Below the pieces are notes generated by a model. The model did no database searches and had not been told where the DNA came from. It was given only the letters and a program-made list of their open reading frames with translations. From contig NC_064037.1 of assembly GCF_932526225.1 (NCBI RefSeq), positions 12,446,203-12,506,202 on the forward strand: 60,000 nucleotides of DNA, in the 5' to 3' direction. Below, piece after piece: positions 33,002-43,820 of the stretch (the first letter of the stretch is position 1; each line of letters begins with the position of its first letter). The stretch is from Nematostella vectensis. Its lineage: Eukaryota > Cnidaria > Anthozoa > Actiniaria > Edwardsiidae. Both the position numbers and the translations under genes were made by a program.

Positions 33002-33637
33002 ATTGATCTTTAAATCTATCCTTTTTAAATTATTTTAATTTCTTTCTTTTATATACGGTTAAGGTATATATAACAAGTTTGACAAATGTTATTTTTACGA
33101 TCAACAGAGAAGTATCTCGCTGGATCGACATGAGAGAATTGCTTTAAGAAGAAATGAAAGCTCGGCAAATTCAAGCCTTGTACAAATAAGATACCATTTA
33201 AAGGCCCATGTACAGGCGCGATGTCACAAATATAATTGTTCACTGGCTTACAGGTGAACTGCTTCCCTTGTGTACTAAGTGATTTTCAGATGGCTATTGG
33301 TTCAAGAAAGACGGCCCAAAGCACAGGGCCATTTGACAATGTAATTCATTCAAGATAATGAGATAAGCAACTGGCAGATCTTATTCTAAAAAAAAAACTG
33401 TGCCATGTTCTGGAGAACCTTCGGCGATGCTAGATGAAGACAAAGAACAAGGACGGAGACAAGCACAAAAACAAAACAAAAACATTTGGAAATCTGTTTA
33501 AGTTTAATTTAGACATAAGAATCGAGTCTGACTCCCATCCCTTGATTTCTGGATTCCCAATTGCCTTTTCTGCGTTTGCTACATTATGGCAAACATAAAA
33601 GCCAAGTAGCAAGTGGTACTCCAACAATCGTTTCTGG
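33002..33637. other. Non-coding stretch, nothing recognised
   Basis: AT-rich sequence with stops in all frames. No arrays or TIR pairs noted. Confidence 0.4.
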
Positions 33638-33644
33638 TTGAGAG

Positions 33645-33899
33645 GGGATACTTCCACTGGTCGAGGCCAAGCTGGTCAATCAGCTTGTACAGTGACACGA
33701 CAATTTATTGACTTGTTCCCGGCATACAATGCAGAGCACCAGGTAATATTAGATGGGAGGCCTATCTTCACCAATACCCAGTCAAGCAAGTCCAAGAAAG
33801 AAACGATACCATTTTGTGGTATCTCGTGGTTGGGGGCCAACTTAGTTTACACGGCTTTTGTCACGCACTACTTCCCCAATGATGTAATGATCTACACCA
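33645..33899 (+). CDS. Candidate internal exon, unrecognised domain
   Basis: An open frame of about 85 codons ends at a good donor (ACACCA then GTAAGT at 33900, phase 1). It reads GQSACTVTRQFIDLFPAYN, then VILDGRPIFTNTQSSKSK and FCGISWLGANLVYTAFVTHY. Mixed hydrophobic and polar composition looks protein-like and differs from the surrounding TE debris. The exact acceptor is unclear (AG at 33641-33644). It might belong to the gene whose 3' exons lie at 42889-43781, but the phases do not join directly. Confidence 0.4.
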
Positions 33900-34189
33900 G
33901 TAAGTAAAAACCCGCGTATAAAAGCCTAGTGGTTCAAGAACCTGTTGCTAGAAATTTCCTTTTCTTATACCCCAAAATATTAGAACATGTTAAGCCAAGC
34001 AAAATTTATCATAAAGTCTTCAATGTGTGTTCCTTAAAGTTTTGCCGTTTAAAACAATCAGGTGTATCTCTTCACTTTTTAAATATTAAGACCAGAAGTT
34101 GATTCTTTTCTTATTATTCTTGTTACCAATTCCTGTGGTTCCCCCAATGGTTTTAACATAAAAAAATATCTGTTAGAATATCAGCCATA

Positions 34190-34628
34190 ACTAAATGGAG
34201 GCTTGTTTGTCTATCAAGCAGAATTTGCTTACACTGTTGTATGCACCTAAGCTTGCGAAAAAGGCATTGTTCTCAGGCAATGAGGCAAGCATGATTAGGG
34301 TGTGTTGGTAAACACATTGACCCCTCAACCGGCCTGTACCGGCTTTGGGAAGTACCCACAACCCAAAAAATTCATAAATGCAAAATAAACACAACAAGAT
34401 GAAGATACTCAGGCATCAGTCTAAGGGATAAATGGTCTTGCAGATATGCATCCAACCAAGGTGTTGGCATCTACTCTTAAGCCAAATAATAGCACAGGTT
34501 CTTTGACAAATCTCAAATCGAACAAGGAGAGAAAAGCAGAATCACCCCTCTCAATAAAACGCTCAAATACCACACAAGGGAGAGAGATCAATTCAGCTCA
34601 AAAAAAGCCAGGAGTCAATGGGTTAAAT
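34190..34628 (-). repeat. Dispersed repeat end
   Basis: The inverted form of TAACCCATTGACTCCTGGCT plus TGAGCTGAATT at 34585-34628 matches 15022-15060. The rest is not recognised. Confidence 0.45.
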
Positions 34629-34629
34629 C

Positions 34630-35190
34630 TATGAAAATTATTTTGGTACTTTGGTGCTTCCTTTAGATAAGCTTAAGTTTTATTATTTCCCTGAAATACC
34701 TTTATCCCTCATTGCATGTCATTTTATTTTTATGGAACAATTTTAATAAAATCTAGAGATTTGTAATGTTTTTTTAGTGTTGTTGATCTTGAAAATATGT
34801 TTATGCTCTATAAATTTCAATCAAGTCTGGATATTCTATAGCCCTCTCATTTGACTTCAAAATAAATAATTGTTGTTGTTTACTTGTAACTTACATAAAT
34901 AAAATAATACATTTCAATAAAATTGGGTGTTAAAATAAATTTACCCCTAAGTGATAGCACATTGAGGGCAGTGAACCAAAGAAATGTTTAAGAAATAACA
35001 ATTTTAAAACACATTCTCAGCTTTCCTTAATCTTATTTCGATGCTAACTCTGATGTGGGGATAGTATTTGAAGATAGGACAATCAGCCCTGTCTACTCTC
35101 ATGGAGCACACCTCGAGTCCACCCCACACCTGAAGAGATCATGCTCTTAGCTTTCTTACTCCAATCAGTGTTGTGATATGGAATTTGAGC
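34630..35190 (-). mobile_element. Dispersed repeat family R, copy 3, truncated
   Basis: Reverse complement of the middle of copies 1 and 2, including ATTTACCCCTAAGTGATAGC and CACTGATTGG in inverted form (CCAATCAGTGTTGTGATATG at 35160-35180). Both terminal segments are missing. Confidence 0.75.
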
Positions 35191-35209
35191 CTTGAAGAGC
35201 AGCTATAAG

Positions 35210-37016
35210 GATAAAAACAGGTAGCGAACGAAGTAAAGAAGTGCAGAGGGAAAAAATTTGGTGTGAAATTGTACTAGCTCGTGGTGCCCATAACCAAATA
35301 TGGCGCGACGAACCATATATGGATGCTATTGACAAGCTCGCGCAATCTAAAAATAGCTAATAATAGCTAAAAATAACATTGTTGAAATAAGTGGGTTTTT
35401 ATATTGTCTTTAAAAATTGCAAATGAGCTGCTTTAGCGAATAGTGTCTGGCAAAGCGTTCCAGAGTCTGGGTGCAGCATACGAAAAAAATCTATGGGGCG
35501 GACGATGTCTAGGACTAAGAATTAGTAGCTTATACCCTATTCACACCAACTAAACCAGTTTAACTAAACAGAGAAGAAGTCTGCAAAATTATTTACTAGC
35601 TCTGTAGTTAAAGAAGTTGTTGGGAAACGCTTTACTACCTTGTGGCGGAGAAGGGTATCAACGGTGTTAAAGAGGACTTTTGGGTCTGACGAGCTGTCTG
35701 ATATAATCGAGGAGAAGGAAGTGGTTTTAGCTTCTTTGAGCATCGAGTTGACTTCATTGCATTGTTTAACATACAGCTCTCTGTCGACAAAAGAATTCGA
35801 TTTACGCCCGCAGCGATGCTCTAGTATCTTGCGTTTTCGTTTGCTTCCCCGATACCCTCATGATAAATTTTTGGTGCGGCCATACAGGGGTGATTTTGTT
35901 CAAGTGTTTCTATTAGAGTTTTTCTCGTAACTGTCCACAAGATCAGAAAGATCGGTGATGTCATCTGTGAAAAGTCCAGACGTTTTAAGATCATTATTAA
36001 ATTGTTCCATATTTACAGAACGAAGTTCACGATATCGAACTTCTGCCCGTTGCAAAGGGGGTCTTTCTTTTAGCGTAAATTACAGTGGACAGCTAGGTGA
36101 TCAGAAAGTGCCGGATCATGTATTACATTATCTGACACTAGATCATCCCCAATCCTTGATATTATAAGATCGAGGGTATGACCTTTTTATGGAAACGATT
36201 CTAAGATTATGTTAAATTTGTGAATTTGAGTCAGCATTGAGAGTATTATCCATATGAAGGTTGAAGCACCAACAATCAGTAAGTGCCCCGGACAGACAGG
36301 GAGCTTCTCCGAGTAGAAAATTTCCCGAAAAAGATTGCACCATTTAGATTACTCGCCGTATAGGTAGCGGCCTGTAGAAATTCACTATCCTCGTGGATCC
36401 AGCAGGAAATCTAGGTATTTGAAAGATTTGAAATTCGAATGGACCTGCTTTTTCACTGAAATATTATTTTTCATTTAAAGTCCAACCCCACCCCCTCGTA
36501 TTAGTATTTTCGAGGTATGTGGACAAAGCTGTAACCAGTTGGGCAGACCTCAGCTACTGAGAAGCTACAATGTTCTTTGTCACGCACTAGCCAGGTTTTA
36601 GTCATTGCAAAAATATCGACATCATTATCAACTGCATATAGTCTTTTATCGCATGTTCCTTTTTGTTTATAGATCTAGAGTTCAGTAAACAAAGATGCAT
36701 TTGTATAAAGCCATGTTGTTGTATTTGGCTGACACATTTTCATCAGATTATTTGAGTTAACCCTGCGAGAATTTTTACCCAAAAGTGGAGAGCTGGCATT
36801 TGCTGAGAGATTGAAATACCTCATGGCATGGCTGTGTTCAGTCCGACATGAAATTATCGGGTGTATTCTTCCATCGGAATCAGGACCTGGATTAAGTTTA
36901 AACCACAGATCACCTTCGAAGGGCATTTGAAACGTTGCGGGGAATTGCTGTAATATGCACATGGTCTCTTGTGAGGACGCAATTTCAGTCGGGTCGCGAA
37001 AATTGGGTGTTGACAC
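35210..37016 (-). pseudogene. LINE with endonuclease and C-terminus but no reverse transcriptase
   Basis: On the minus strand from 37016: MSTPNFRDPTEIASSQ, then LWFKLNPGPDSDGRIHP (an LNPGP motif seen at the start of many animal LINE ORFs), NTTTWLYTN, and VDIFAMTKTWL of the endonuclease with stops. Then a connector RELYVKQCNEVNSMLKEAKT and LVNNFADFF to about 35570. It then jumps directly to the C-terminal motif PRLWNALPDTIR and FKDNIKTHLF at 35540-35350. The entire palm region is absent. Frames are broken, so it is an internally deleted relic. Confidence 0.7.
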
Positions 37017-37499
37017 ACAGAGAGTAGGTCATCAACATTTTCCGGGGTGTTTCCTGGGAAACAGGGACCAAGAGTGGTGCTTTACTAGCAGAGACACCCA
37101 AAAATTAAAACAAAAGCCGTAGATCATGCTGTGATATTCTGGCAAAAGGCAGGTGGATTAATGCACATAAAGGAGATCAAATGAAAAGAAGTCGAGGAGC
37201 TAATCAAAACACAAACGGTGCACAGGTATGTAGATGATCACGCAGATCCTATGACTCACGTGAGACAAAATAAAATATATGCAAAATCAAAGTCAATCAA
37301 GTTAAAGCCTAGTGGTCTTGCCCGCAGAAAGATGGAATATTATTTAGTATTTTTTTTTTTAGTTTTTTATTGTATTTTTCTGAGATGTGACTTAGCTTAA
37401 AAAAAATGACGTTAAAAGAGCACTCTACTGCGATTGTATGATAATACATTTATAGCTTTAGTGCATGGTACACACTTTTAGTTATTATCACTTAGTATT

Positions 37500-37595
37500 C
37501 CAGAAGCGTGCGTTTTAAACAGAGGAAATACAAACAGCAAAGTATTCCAGGAGCGTGCGTTTTAAACAGAGGAAATACAAACAGCCTGGAGTATG
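37500..37595. repeat. Two-copy direct repeat, 49-bp period
   Basis: GCGTGCGTTTTAAACAGAGG followed by AAATACAAACAG occurs twice 49 bp apart. The surrounding 37020-38100 region has no supported gene. Confidence 0.8.
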
Positions 37596-38271
37596 CCAAT
37601 TCACCAAAAATTCAGGAAGAACAGAGGAAACAATCAACTAAAAAAAGAAGTGAGGTAATGACAGAAGTATTCAATAATTATATATTGAGAAAAAGTTTAA
37701 CCAGAATAGATCAGACCATCAGTACTCACTACCCCAAGGACCTGACACAGATCGTAGCGCAGGAAATGAAGACCCCCTGAGGAAGAGGCAACCGACCAAC
37801 AATCCACGGCGAATATCAGTCTCACGAAAGTCGATAAAAAAGTGGAAAACGCGGGAGATATTAACGGATACTTAAGAACTTGACAAATATAAGAATGAAC
37901 TTATAAAATATATCAAAAGGAGCAGCAAACAGTGAAGCCAGCAATAATTTTTCGGGGAAACGGAAACATACCTACTGAGGAACGTGATAAGTATGATAAT
38001 AATGTTGATGCTTATTTTCAAGTAAATGGATGGATGGATGCTGACATTAACATGAAGTGGACAAATCACAACCAATACCGAGTCAAACAAGTCCAAGTAA
38101 CAAAATATGAAACTTTGTCTATATAAAAACGGCAAAAAAGCTGTTCTAAGTTAGATACCGAGTTAAGGTTAGAGTGGAAAATATCACGGACTTTTTTCTT
38201 AGCAAGGCTTTTAACATTTGGTAGTTGATTGGGATTGAAAATACGGGAGAAAGCAAGTTGTTTAAGGCTGG

Positions 38272-38945
38272 GGGGTAGGAGGTTAAAAAGAGAAACTGCA
38301 GAAAAGGAAAAGGTGCGTTTGCCAGCATCAGTCCTGGGCTGGGGGAGCACGAGATTGTTTGAAGTCGACGATCTAGTTCTCCGTTCATGCGAAACAAAAG
38401 AAAACTTTGAACGCAAACAAAGAGGGGAATCCGGATTAATAAGGATTGAAAAAAGAGTCGATAATTTCCTTTGCTTTATCAAATCACAAATGGGGAGCCA
38501 GTTTAAACGAGAAAAGAGCAAAACAGACGGGACGGAAAAGTCTGCAGACAAAATAGTGCGCGCAGCGCGCTTCTGAGAGCATAGAAGTAAAGGCTGGGGG
38601 GTAGAAGGTTAAAAAGAGAAACTGCAGAAAAGGAAAAGGTGCGTTTGCCAGCATCAGTCCTGGGCTGGGGGAGCGCGAGATTGTTTGAAGTCGATGACCT
38701 TGTTCTCCGCTCATGCGAAACAAAAGAAAACTTCAAATGAAGAAAACAGAGAGGGGAATCCGGATTAATAAGATTTGTAAAAAGAGTCAATAATTTCCCT
38801 TGCTTTATCAAATCACAAATGGGGAGCCAGTTTAGACGAGAAAAGAGCGAAACAGACGGGACGGAAAAATCTGCAGGCAAAATAGTGCGCGCAGCGCGCT
38901 TCCGAGAGCGCAGAAGTAAAGGATGGAGGGTTTGTGAGCAGTTGC
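38272..38945 (-). repeat. Tandem duplication of the LINE 3' end, about 320-bp period
   Basis: Segments at about 38272-38580 and 38592-38945 are close copies. Shared features are GGCTGGGGGGTAG, CCAGCATCAGTCCTGGGCTG and AATAGTGCGCGCAGCGCGCT. The palindromic GCGCGCAGCGCGC core lies at or near the junction. Confidence 0.85.
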
Positions 38946-39248
38946 CCAAACGCTAGCACAATAGAGGAACTGACTATGAATGCAGGCATTGTAGTAATGT
39001 ATTGCAGCAGCTTGCGTCAGGAAGGGAGCAATACGGCGTAGTAGGGATATGCGGCTATTAATCTTTTTGCATAGTTGCTCGACAGGTTCCCAGGTGAGTT
39101 GGTTATCAAACACCACTCCAAGAACCCGCGCAATGTTTACTTGCTCAATTGGACAACTCTTTAAGGTTACTAAAAGATTCTAAAATTCTGCCAAATTTGA
39201 TACTTTTTGGTGGGAACCAATTAACATTGATTTAGTTTTGGAATTACA

Positions 39249-39530
39249 GGTGGCCCAGTGTGTTAGCGCGACAGCATATGGGGCCTCTCACCTCTGCTGA
39301 AACGGGTTCAATTCCCGGTAGAGACGTGGATAGTATCTTTCTGTTTCTCGGCCCTGATTTTGACTTGTTGAACGTATGTGAGCTTACTAGAAGCTTGTGT
39401 TCCTCAGTTCCAAGATGGGACACTCTTAATACATTAGGATTTTAAATGTAAAGCGCTTAGAACATGGTTGGTATAAGCGCTATATAAATGCACATATTAC
39501 TATTATTTATTATTATTATTTTCTTGGTGT
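39249..39530 (+). mobile_element. tRNA-derived SINE
   Basis: The head has a tRNA-like A box (TGTGTTAGCGCGACAGC) and B box (GGTTCAATTCCC). The tail ends GCGCTATATAAATGC followed by TTATTATTATTAT, an L2-type 3' end. Inserted into the minus-strand LINE. Not a functional tRNA gene: the body is too long and the stems are imperfect. Confidence 0.8.
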
Positions 39531-40689
39531 TGAGTACCATACGAGTGAGTGTAGCCCATTTATGTACATCAGTTGCCAGTTTATTTAGTTTAAGTTCAAC
39601 ATCAGGCACACTGGGGCCGGAAATCAAAAATGTGGTATCGTCTGCAAACATTGTAGTATCGGTAACAAAGTCAGAGGAGAGAAAAAGGGGCAAGTCATTG
39701 ATGAGTAGAAGGAAAAGAAAAGGACCGAAAATACTGCCTTGAGGAACTCCCATATTAATGGGTAGTGCATTCGATAAAACTCCTTTGAAGCACGGTTTCT
39801 GAGTGCGTCCAAAAAGGTAAGACTTAAACCATTTGAGTTTTAGTTCATCGCACCCAAGCTTCAATAGGGTGTTGTGATCAACCAAATCAAAAGCCTTCTT
39901 CAGGTCAATCAGGAGCATACCACTTAGAAGTCCATTATCCATATTCTTTAGAATGGAATCAGAGAGATTTATAGTGGCCAGTTCGCATGAACGGAACCAC
40001 CGGAAACCAAATTGAAAATCTGTCAGAAGGTCTTGTGAAGTAAGAAAATAATAAATACTAGTATGGGTGTCGCGTTTGAGAACTTTGGATAGGATACAAA
40101 GTACGGAGATGGGACGAAAATTCGTATGGTCAAAAAGAGACCCATCCTTCAAAAGTGGTGACACCTTCGCACGTTTCCAAGGATCAGAAAAAACACAAGA
40201 GGAAACACTCAGGTTGAAAATTTTAGTCAAGGAGCGGAAAATTTCAGGAGCTACTGATTTGAGAAAAAAACCGTTCAACTCGTCCAACCCGGCAGCCTTA
40301 CCAATGTATAAACTAGAGAGGTTATTAAGGACAAAGTCCTCTGAAATCGGAGAAATTGAAAAGTAGGAACCAGGTTGATAAATAGAATTAGTAATATGAT
40401 TTCAAGCGCGGCGATATTCACTCCAGGAGGTGTCTGTTTTCAGCGAAGTAGCAATGCGGTGGAGGCAGTTGCGCGCTTTAATTGCAGCACTTATTTCAAC
40501 ATTGAACCAATCAGGTTTAAGAGGGCGCTATATGCGATGTTCTTTAATAGGCGCGTGCACAGTAAGAATGTCATTGAATAGTTTATACCACTGATCAAGA
40601 GCATCATTTACATCATCGTATATATCAAGTGTCCTCCAAGGAACAAGTGACAAGTCATGCATAAATGATTCAGTACAGAAGTTTTTACA

Positions 40690-41135
40690 GGATCACCCTT
40701 GTTCACCCTTGAGCTCCATTGTGCACCCATGTTCACCATTGCGCACCAATGTTCACCACTGTGCACCCATGTTCACCACTGCGCACCATTGTGCACTCAT
40801 GTTCACCATTGCGCATCCTTGAGTACCATTGCGCCCATGTTCACCATTGCGCACCCTTGAGCAGCCTTGAGTACCATTGCGCACCCATGTTCACCATTGC
40901 GCACCCATGTTCGCCATTGCGCACCATTGCGCATCCTTGAGTACCATTGCGCACCCATGTTCACCATTGCGCACTCATGTTCACCATTGCGCATCCTTGA
41001 GTACCATTGCGCACCCATGTTCACTATTGCGCAGCCTTGAGCACCTTGCGCACCCATGTTCACCATTGCGCACCCATGTTCACCACTGCGCACCCTTGAG
41101 CACCATTGTGCACCCTTGTTCACCCTTGCGCATAA
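40690..41135. repeat. Minisatellite, 10-bp units paired as 20-bp dimers
   Basis: Units CACCCATGTT and CACCATTGCG alternate, with variants CACCCTTGAG and GAGTACCATT. It creates spurious ORFs on both strands. It abuts the Penelope-like fragment on the right and the LINE relic on the left. Confidence 0.92.
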
Positions 41136-41560
41136 CAAGGCTTTGTTTCTGTGGCGGCACGAAGACACTAGCGCGTTACGCTTGTTTAAAGTTGATAGCT
41201 TGGGTTGGCGGATAATGATAAGTTTTTCTTTGAGGCAGAGATTACATCTTTTGCTAGAGCTGTTGTAGGTGGAGTGAGATGACAGTATTTTCCATGAAAT
41301 AAAGTGTTCTATGTCGTTGTCTTTAAGGCTCCATATGTACTTGCTTAGTTCGGTCGAGTTTCTGTGTTTAGCGTGTCGGAATGAGGCGGTGTGGTTTCTA
41401 TATCTTGTCTTGAATTCGTTCTCGGTTAATCCTACGTAGGTTTCGGAAGTGTTGTTGTCCTTTCTTGTTACAGTGGCTTGGTAGATAACAGATGATTGGA
41501 GGCAGTTTCCGTCAAGGGGGCACTTGGCTGACAAACAAATGGGCCTTTAGATGCAAGAAT
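41136..41560 (-). pseudogene. Penelope-like element fragment with GIY-YIG endonuclease
   Basis: Minus strand from 41534: KCPLDGNCLQSSVIYQATV, ETYVGLTENEFKTRYRNHT, TELSKYIWSLKD and KRCNLCLKEKLIIIRQP, then LNKRNALVSSCRHRNKALLC. These are the ordered motifs of the GIY-YIG domain that ends Penelope-like retroelements; YVGLT stands for YIGLT. The preceding reverse transcriptase is missing, so it is 5'-truncated. The frame runs straight into the minisatellite. Confidence 0.85.
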
Positions 41561-41745
41561 GTTATGTTTAGTTTTTTAAAGAGTTACAATGGCAAGGGCT
41601 TTCACATGATATATTTCTCCCAAAATCTCCAAGAGGGGGGGGGGGGGGGGTGGGCACAGACTACTATCTTAATTCATAGAGTCAGTAAGAAGCTGGTTAT
41701 TTGAAGGTGCTATTTACCTTCTATCGGAAACTTTAGGTTAGCAAA

Positions 41746-41938
41746 TAGCCTACCTGTAGGCTTTGATAGTTTTTCCGGCAGGAAAATCCCGAAAACATGG
41801 AGTTCGCATAAACCGGCCGCCATATTAGATAACGCGCTCCGCAGTGGGAGGGGGAGAAAAAATGCGCGGGGAAGGGGGAAAAGGTTCTTTTCCTGGGTTT
41901 TCGTGCTGGAAAAACTATCAAAGCCTACAGGTAGGCTA
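41746..41938. mobile_element. MITE, 193 bp, 9-bp TSD (Mutator-like)
   Basis: TIRs of about 31 bp start TAGCCTACCTGTAGGCTTTG and continue to GATAGTTTTTCC. GTTAGCAAA is perfectly duplicated at 41737-41745 and 41939-41947. A 9-bp duplication is the usual mark of Mutator-like elements. Spurious ORFs on the minus strand arise from the hairpin. Confidence 0.92.
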
Positions 41939-41948
41939 GTTAGCAAAA

Positions 41949-42080
41949 CAATTCATAGGTCCGAAGCACGCACGAATTTCCAATTACAAAGCAGCAAATA
42001 GAAGCAAAAGTCCACAAAAGTCCCACAAATTGTACAACATGTCGGATGATGACAGTGAGTCCTGCTCGGATTTATCTAAA
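41949..42080 (+). mobile_element. Left-end fragment of the 2A/protease TIR element
   Basis: ATTCATAGGTCCGAAGC, GCAGCAAATAGAAGC and GTCCCACAAATTGTAC match 5353-5455. An ATG at 42040 then reads MSDDDSESCSDLSK, matching the start at 5455. Nothing further of the element follows. Confidence 0.75.
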
Positions 42081-42089
42081 ATAAAGACA

Positions 42090-42888
42090 TTTTATAGGGG
42101 TTTTCCTGTGACTTGGGAAATGAAACACGGTCACCTAACATGATGGAAACTTGTCTTGTTGTCCAAGCTTGATGAAAATCTTGTAGAGAAGCATAGAAAT
42201 AGATAACTATGAGTTTGGTTGTTGAATGGAAACAGCACAAATCCAGAGGCAGCATTTAGGTAAGAACCATTAGATTATGCAGCCTTTAAATTGTGCTGCA
42301 GTTGTTTTCTTTTTCTTTAGTTCCTCTAGACATTTGAAATCATACCTAACTGCAAACCACCATTAAGCCTTTCTAGTGAAAACAAATTGTGAATAAGCAC
42401 AAGAGACCAAACGCAAGCAAAAGTACAAGAAAAACGAAAACTTTTGATATCTTGCCCTTGTGCTTCCACTGATTGTCGTGACAACTGGTTTCACAGCTAA
42501 ATTACATGCTTTCGTCTGCACTTGTGCTTGCTTTACTAGAGAAAACTAGGCTTGCCTACCTGTCAACCCTGAAACCTCTAAAAACTCAGCGATTTGTTTC
42601 AAATCGCAACAAGCCATCTGTATATCCATAGCTATTGCAGGCCTGAAGTCATTGGGGGTCACAAAAAAGAAACAGTAAGAAAACAATAGGGGGCACAGCC
42701 ACGCCCCTACTGGTCATTTCCTTATAACTTTTTTAAGATATTGGGGTGGGGGCACGTGCCCCTAGTGCCCAACCCCCTGCCATCCCTACAGGAAATTACA
42801 TCCAGCATCTGCATAGCATTCTGTGTAAATATTGCTTTTGGCACTTGAAAGTAAAACCCATATCTTTGTGCTATAATTTCTCTTTTAG
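42090..42888. other. Sequence upstream of the unrecognised gene's visible exons
   Basis: No exon could be set. GGGGGCACGTGCCCC at 42747-42762 next to GATATTGGGGTGGG is a TE-end motif also near 18911 and 56538. Confidence 0.45.
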
Positions 42889-43001
42889 ATTCTGGTTCCA
42901 GAAATTTGGCCATGTTGGACCATACAAAGAAACAGTTGTCAGGGCAGATGATAACACAATAATTGATGTTGTCCCAAAGGGGAATCCTTTGGAGGATCCA
43001 G
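42889..43001 (+). CDS. Exon 1 of visible four, unrecognised gene
   Basis: Acceptor TTTCTCTTTTAG, donor GTATTA; entry phase 2, exit phase 1. Reads FWFQKFGHVGPYKETVV and NTIIDVVPKGNPLEDP. Confidence 0.65.
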
Positions 43002-43781
43002 GTATTAATATTTCAAATGAAAGCTGTGTGTCATGATGTCAAATAAAATGTGATTCCAGAAAATGTTAAATCATTGCAAAATTATTGTCATTTGTTGTAG
43101 TTGTCAAGCAGACAATCCGTCAGCTCTCTAAAAGAGCTAAGAGGCCCACAGCTGGAGATGTTGTTCGTGGTATGAAACCATACGAACCCAAAAAGGCGCC
43201 ACCATTTTCCATTTTGGATATGGTCCGTATGAAGAACTACTGCTTCAAAACAATTGAGGTAAGTGGTTGCCATAAATATGATGGTCTGGTTGCAAAAAAT
43301 ACTTACCGTACTAATCATTGCTGCTCATTTCATTTAGGGCTTCAGAGGTTTGTGGTTATGGACAGTAGTAATTTTTTCATTTGGACTCTTTTTGAGAGGA
43401 GAGGAGCCACTGAGGCTCAAAATAAACCATTTGAAGCTGCCACCCAATTATGATGGTTAGTATCAAAAACAAAGTCAAATTATTTCATAACAGGATAATC
43501 CCTGCATCTTTTCAGCTACATATGATAAGGCTTTATAGAAGCATTCTTGACATACTCCTACTTCTTATAAATTAAGAAAATGGCAACTTTATTTCTGTTC
43601 TTCCCTGGTAGACTAGAGTGGAATGTTTAAAATGTATATGACTATGTCAATACACAATGTGGTTTTTTTTCTAGTCAACTCTGGTGAGCTTCCCAATCGG
43701 ATAGATGTGAAAATACCATGGTCAAAGGCTGACAGACAAGCTAATATAAATTACTTCTACATTTCTATTTATCGCATGTAG
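42889..43781 (+). CDS. 3' part of an unrecognised gene with one predicted membrane segment (span)
   Basis: Four exons (42889-43001, 43101-43258, 43338-43455, 43675-43781) join in phase with good GT/AG sites and end in TAG, giving about 165 C-terminal residues. Order: GHVGPYKETVVRADDN and VVPKGNPLEDP; a basic part (RQLSKRAKRPTAGDVVRG, PYEPKKAPPFSILDMVRM); a hydrophobic segment LWLWTVVIFSFGLFL; and a polar tail with KIPWSKADRQAN ending NYFYISIYRM. The basic side before the segment suggests it faces the cytosol or matrix. Upstream exons were not found. No family recognised; a bitopic membrane protein is inferred. Confidence 0.7.
43101..43258 (+). CDS. Exon 2 of visible four, unrecognised gene
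   Basis: Acceptor TTTGTTGTAG, donor GTAAGT; phase 1 in, 0 out. Rich in Lys/Arg and Pro; ends MKNYCFKTIE. Confidence 0.75.
43338..43455 (+). CDS. Exon 3 of visible four: membrane segment
   Basis: Acceptor TTTCATTTAG, donor GTTAGT; phase 0 in, 1 out. GFRGLWLWTVVIFSFGLFLR holds the only hydrophobic helix, followed by GEEPLRLKINHLKLPPNYD. Confidence 0.75.
43675..43781 (+). CDS. Terminal exon, unrecognised gene
   Basis: Acceptor TTTTTTTTCTAG, phase 1 in. Reads VNSGELPNRIDVKIPWSK then ADRQANINYFYISIYRM and stop TAG at 43779-43781. Confidence 0.75.
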
Positions 43782-43820
43782 TACCAATTTTGGTAGAGTA
43801 TAAAAATGTAGGAAAGAAAC

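Larger units (their letters stand above)
38100..40690 (-). pseudogene. Broken LINE (reverse transcriptase), interrupted by a SINE
   Basis: Minus-strand pieces in order: about 40690-40380 (YDDVNDALDQWYKLFNDI, HAPIKEH, RPLKPDWFNVEI), 40287-39540 (FRPISVLCILSKVLKR, LLIDLKKAFDLVDH, NMGVPQGSIFGPFLFLLL, MFADDTTFL) and 39240-38100 (ARVLGVVFDNQLTWEP and NACIHSQFLYCASVWATAH). A tRNA-type SINE at about 39249-39530 splits the coding sequence, and the 3' part is tandemly duplicated. The original frame is interrupted by several stops. Confidence 0.85.

Noticed and set aside
36890-36915. LNPGP motif as a second functional 2A site
   Set aside because: The residues before it read LWFK rather than the DxE pattern, and the LINE copy is broken. 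It only indicates LINE ancestry.
37508-37780. 90-codon ORF with Lys-rich sequence
   Set aside because: It starts inside a two-copy direct repeat and lacks recognised motifs; insufficient support.
39249-39330. Possible tRNA gene
   Set aside because: A and B boxes are present, but the stems are imperfect and the sequence continues into a SINE body and TTA tail. The same holds for 52425-52505 on -.
40719-41215. ORFs on + with repeats such as HHCAPMFTIAHPCSPLRT
   Set aside because: The minisatellite at 40690-41135; also open on the other strand.
41710-41946. Minus ORFs of 78 and 62 codons
   Set aside because: They lie within the 193-bp hairpin MITE and its duplication.
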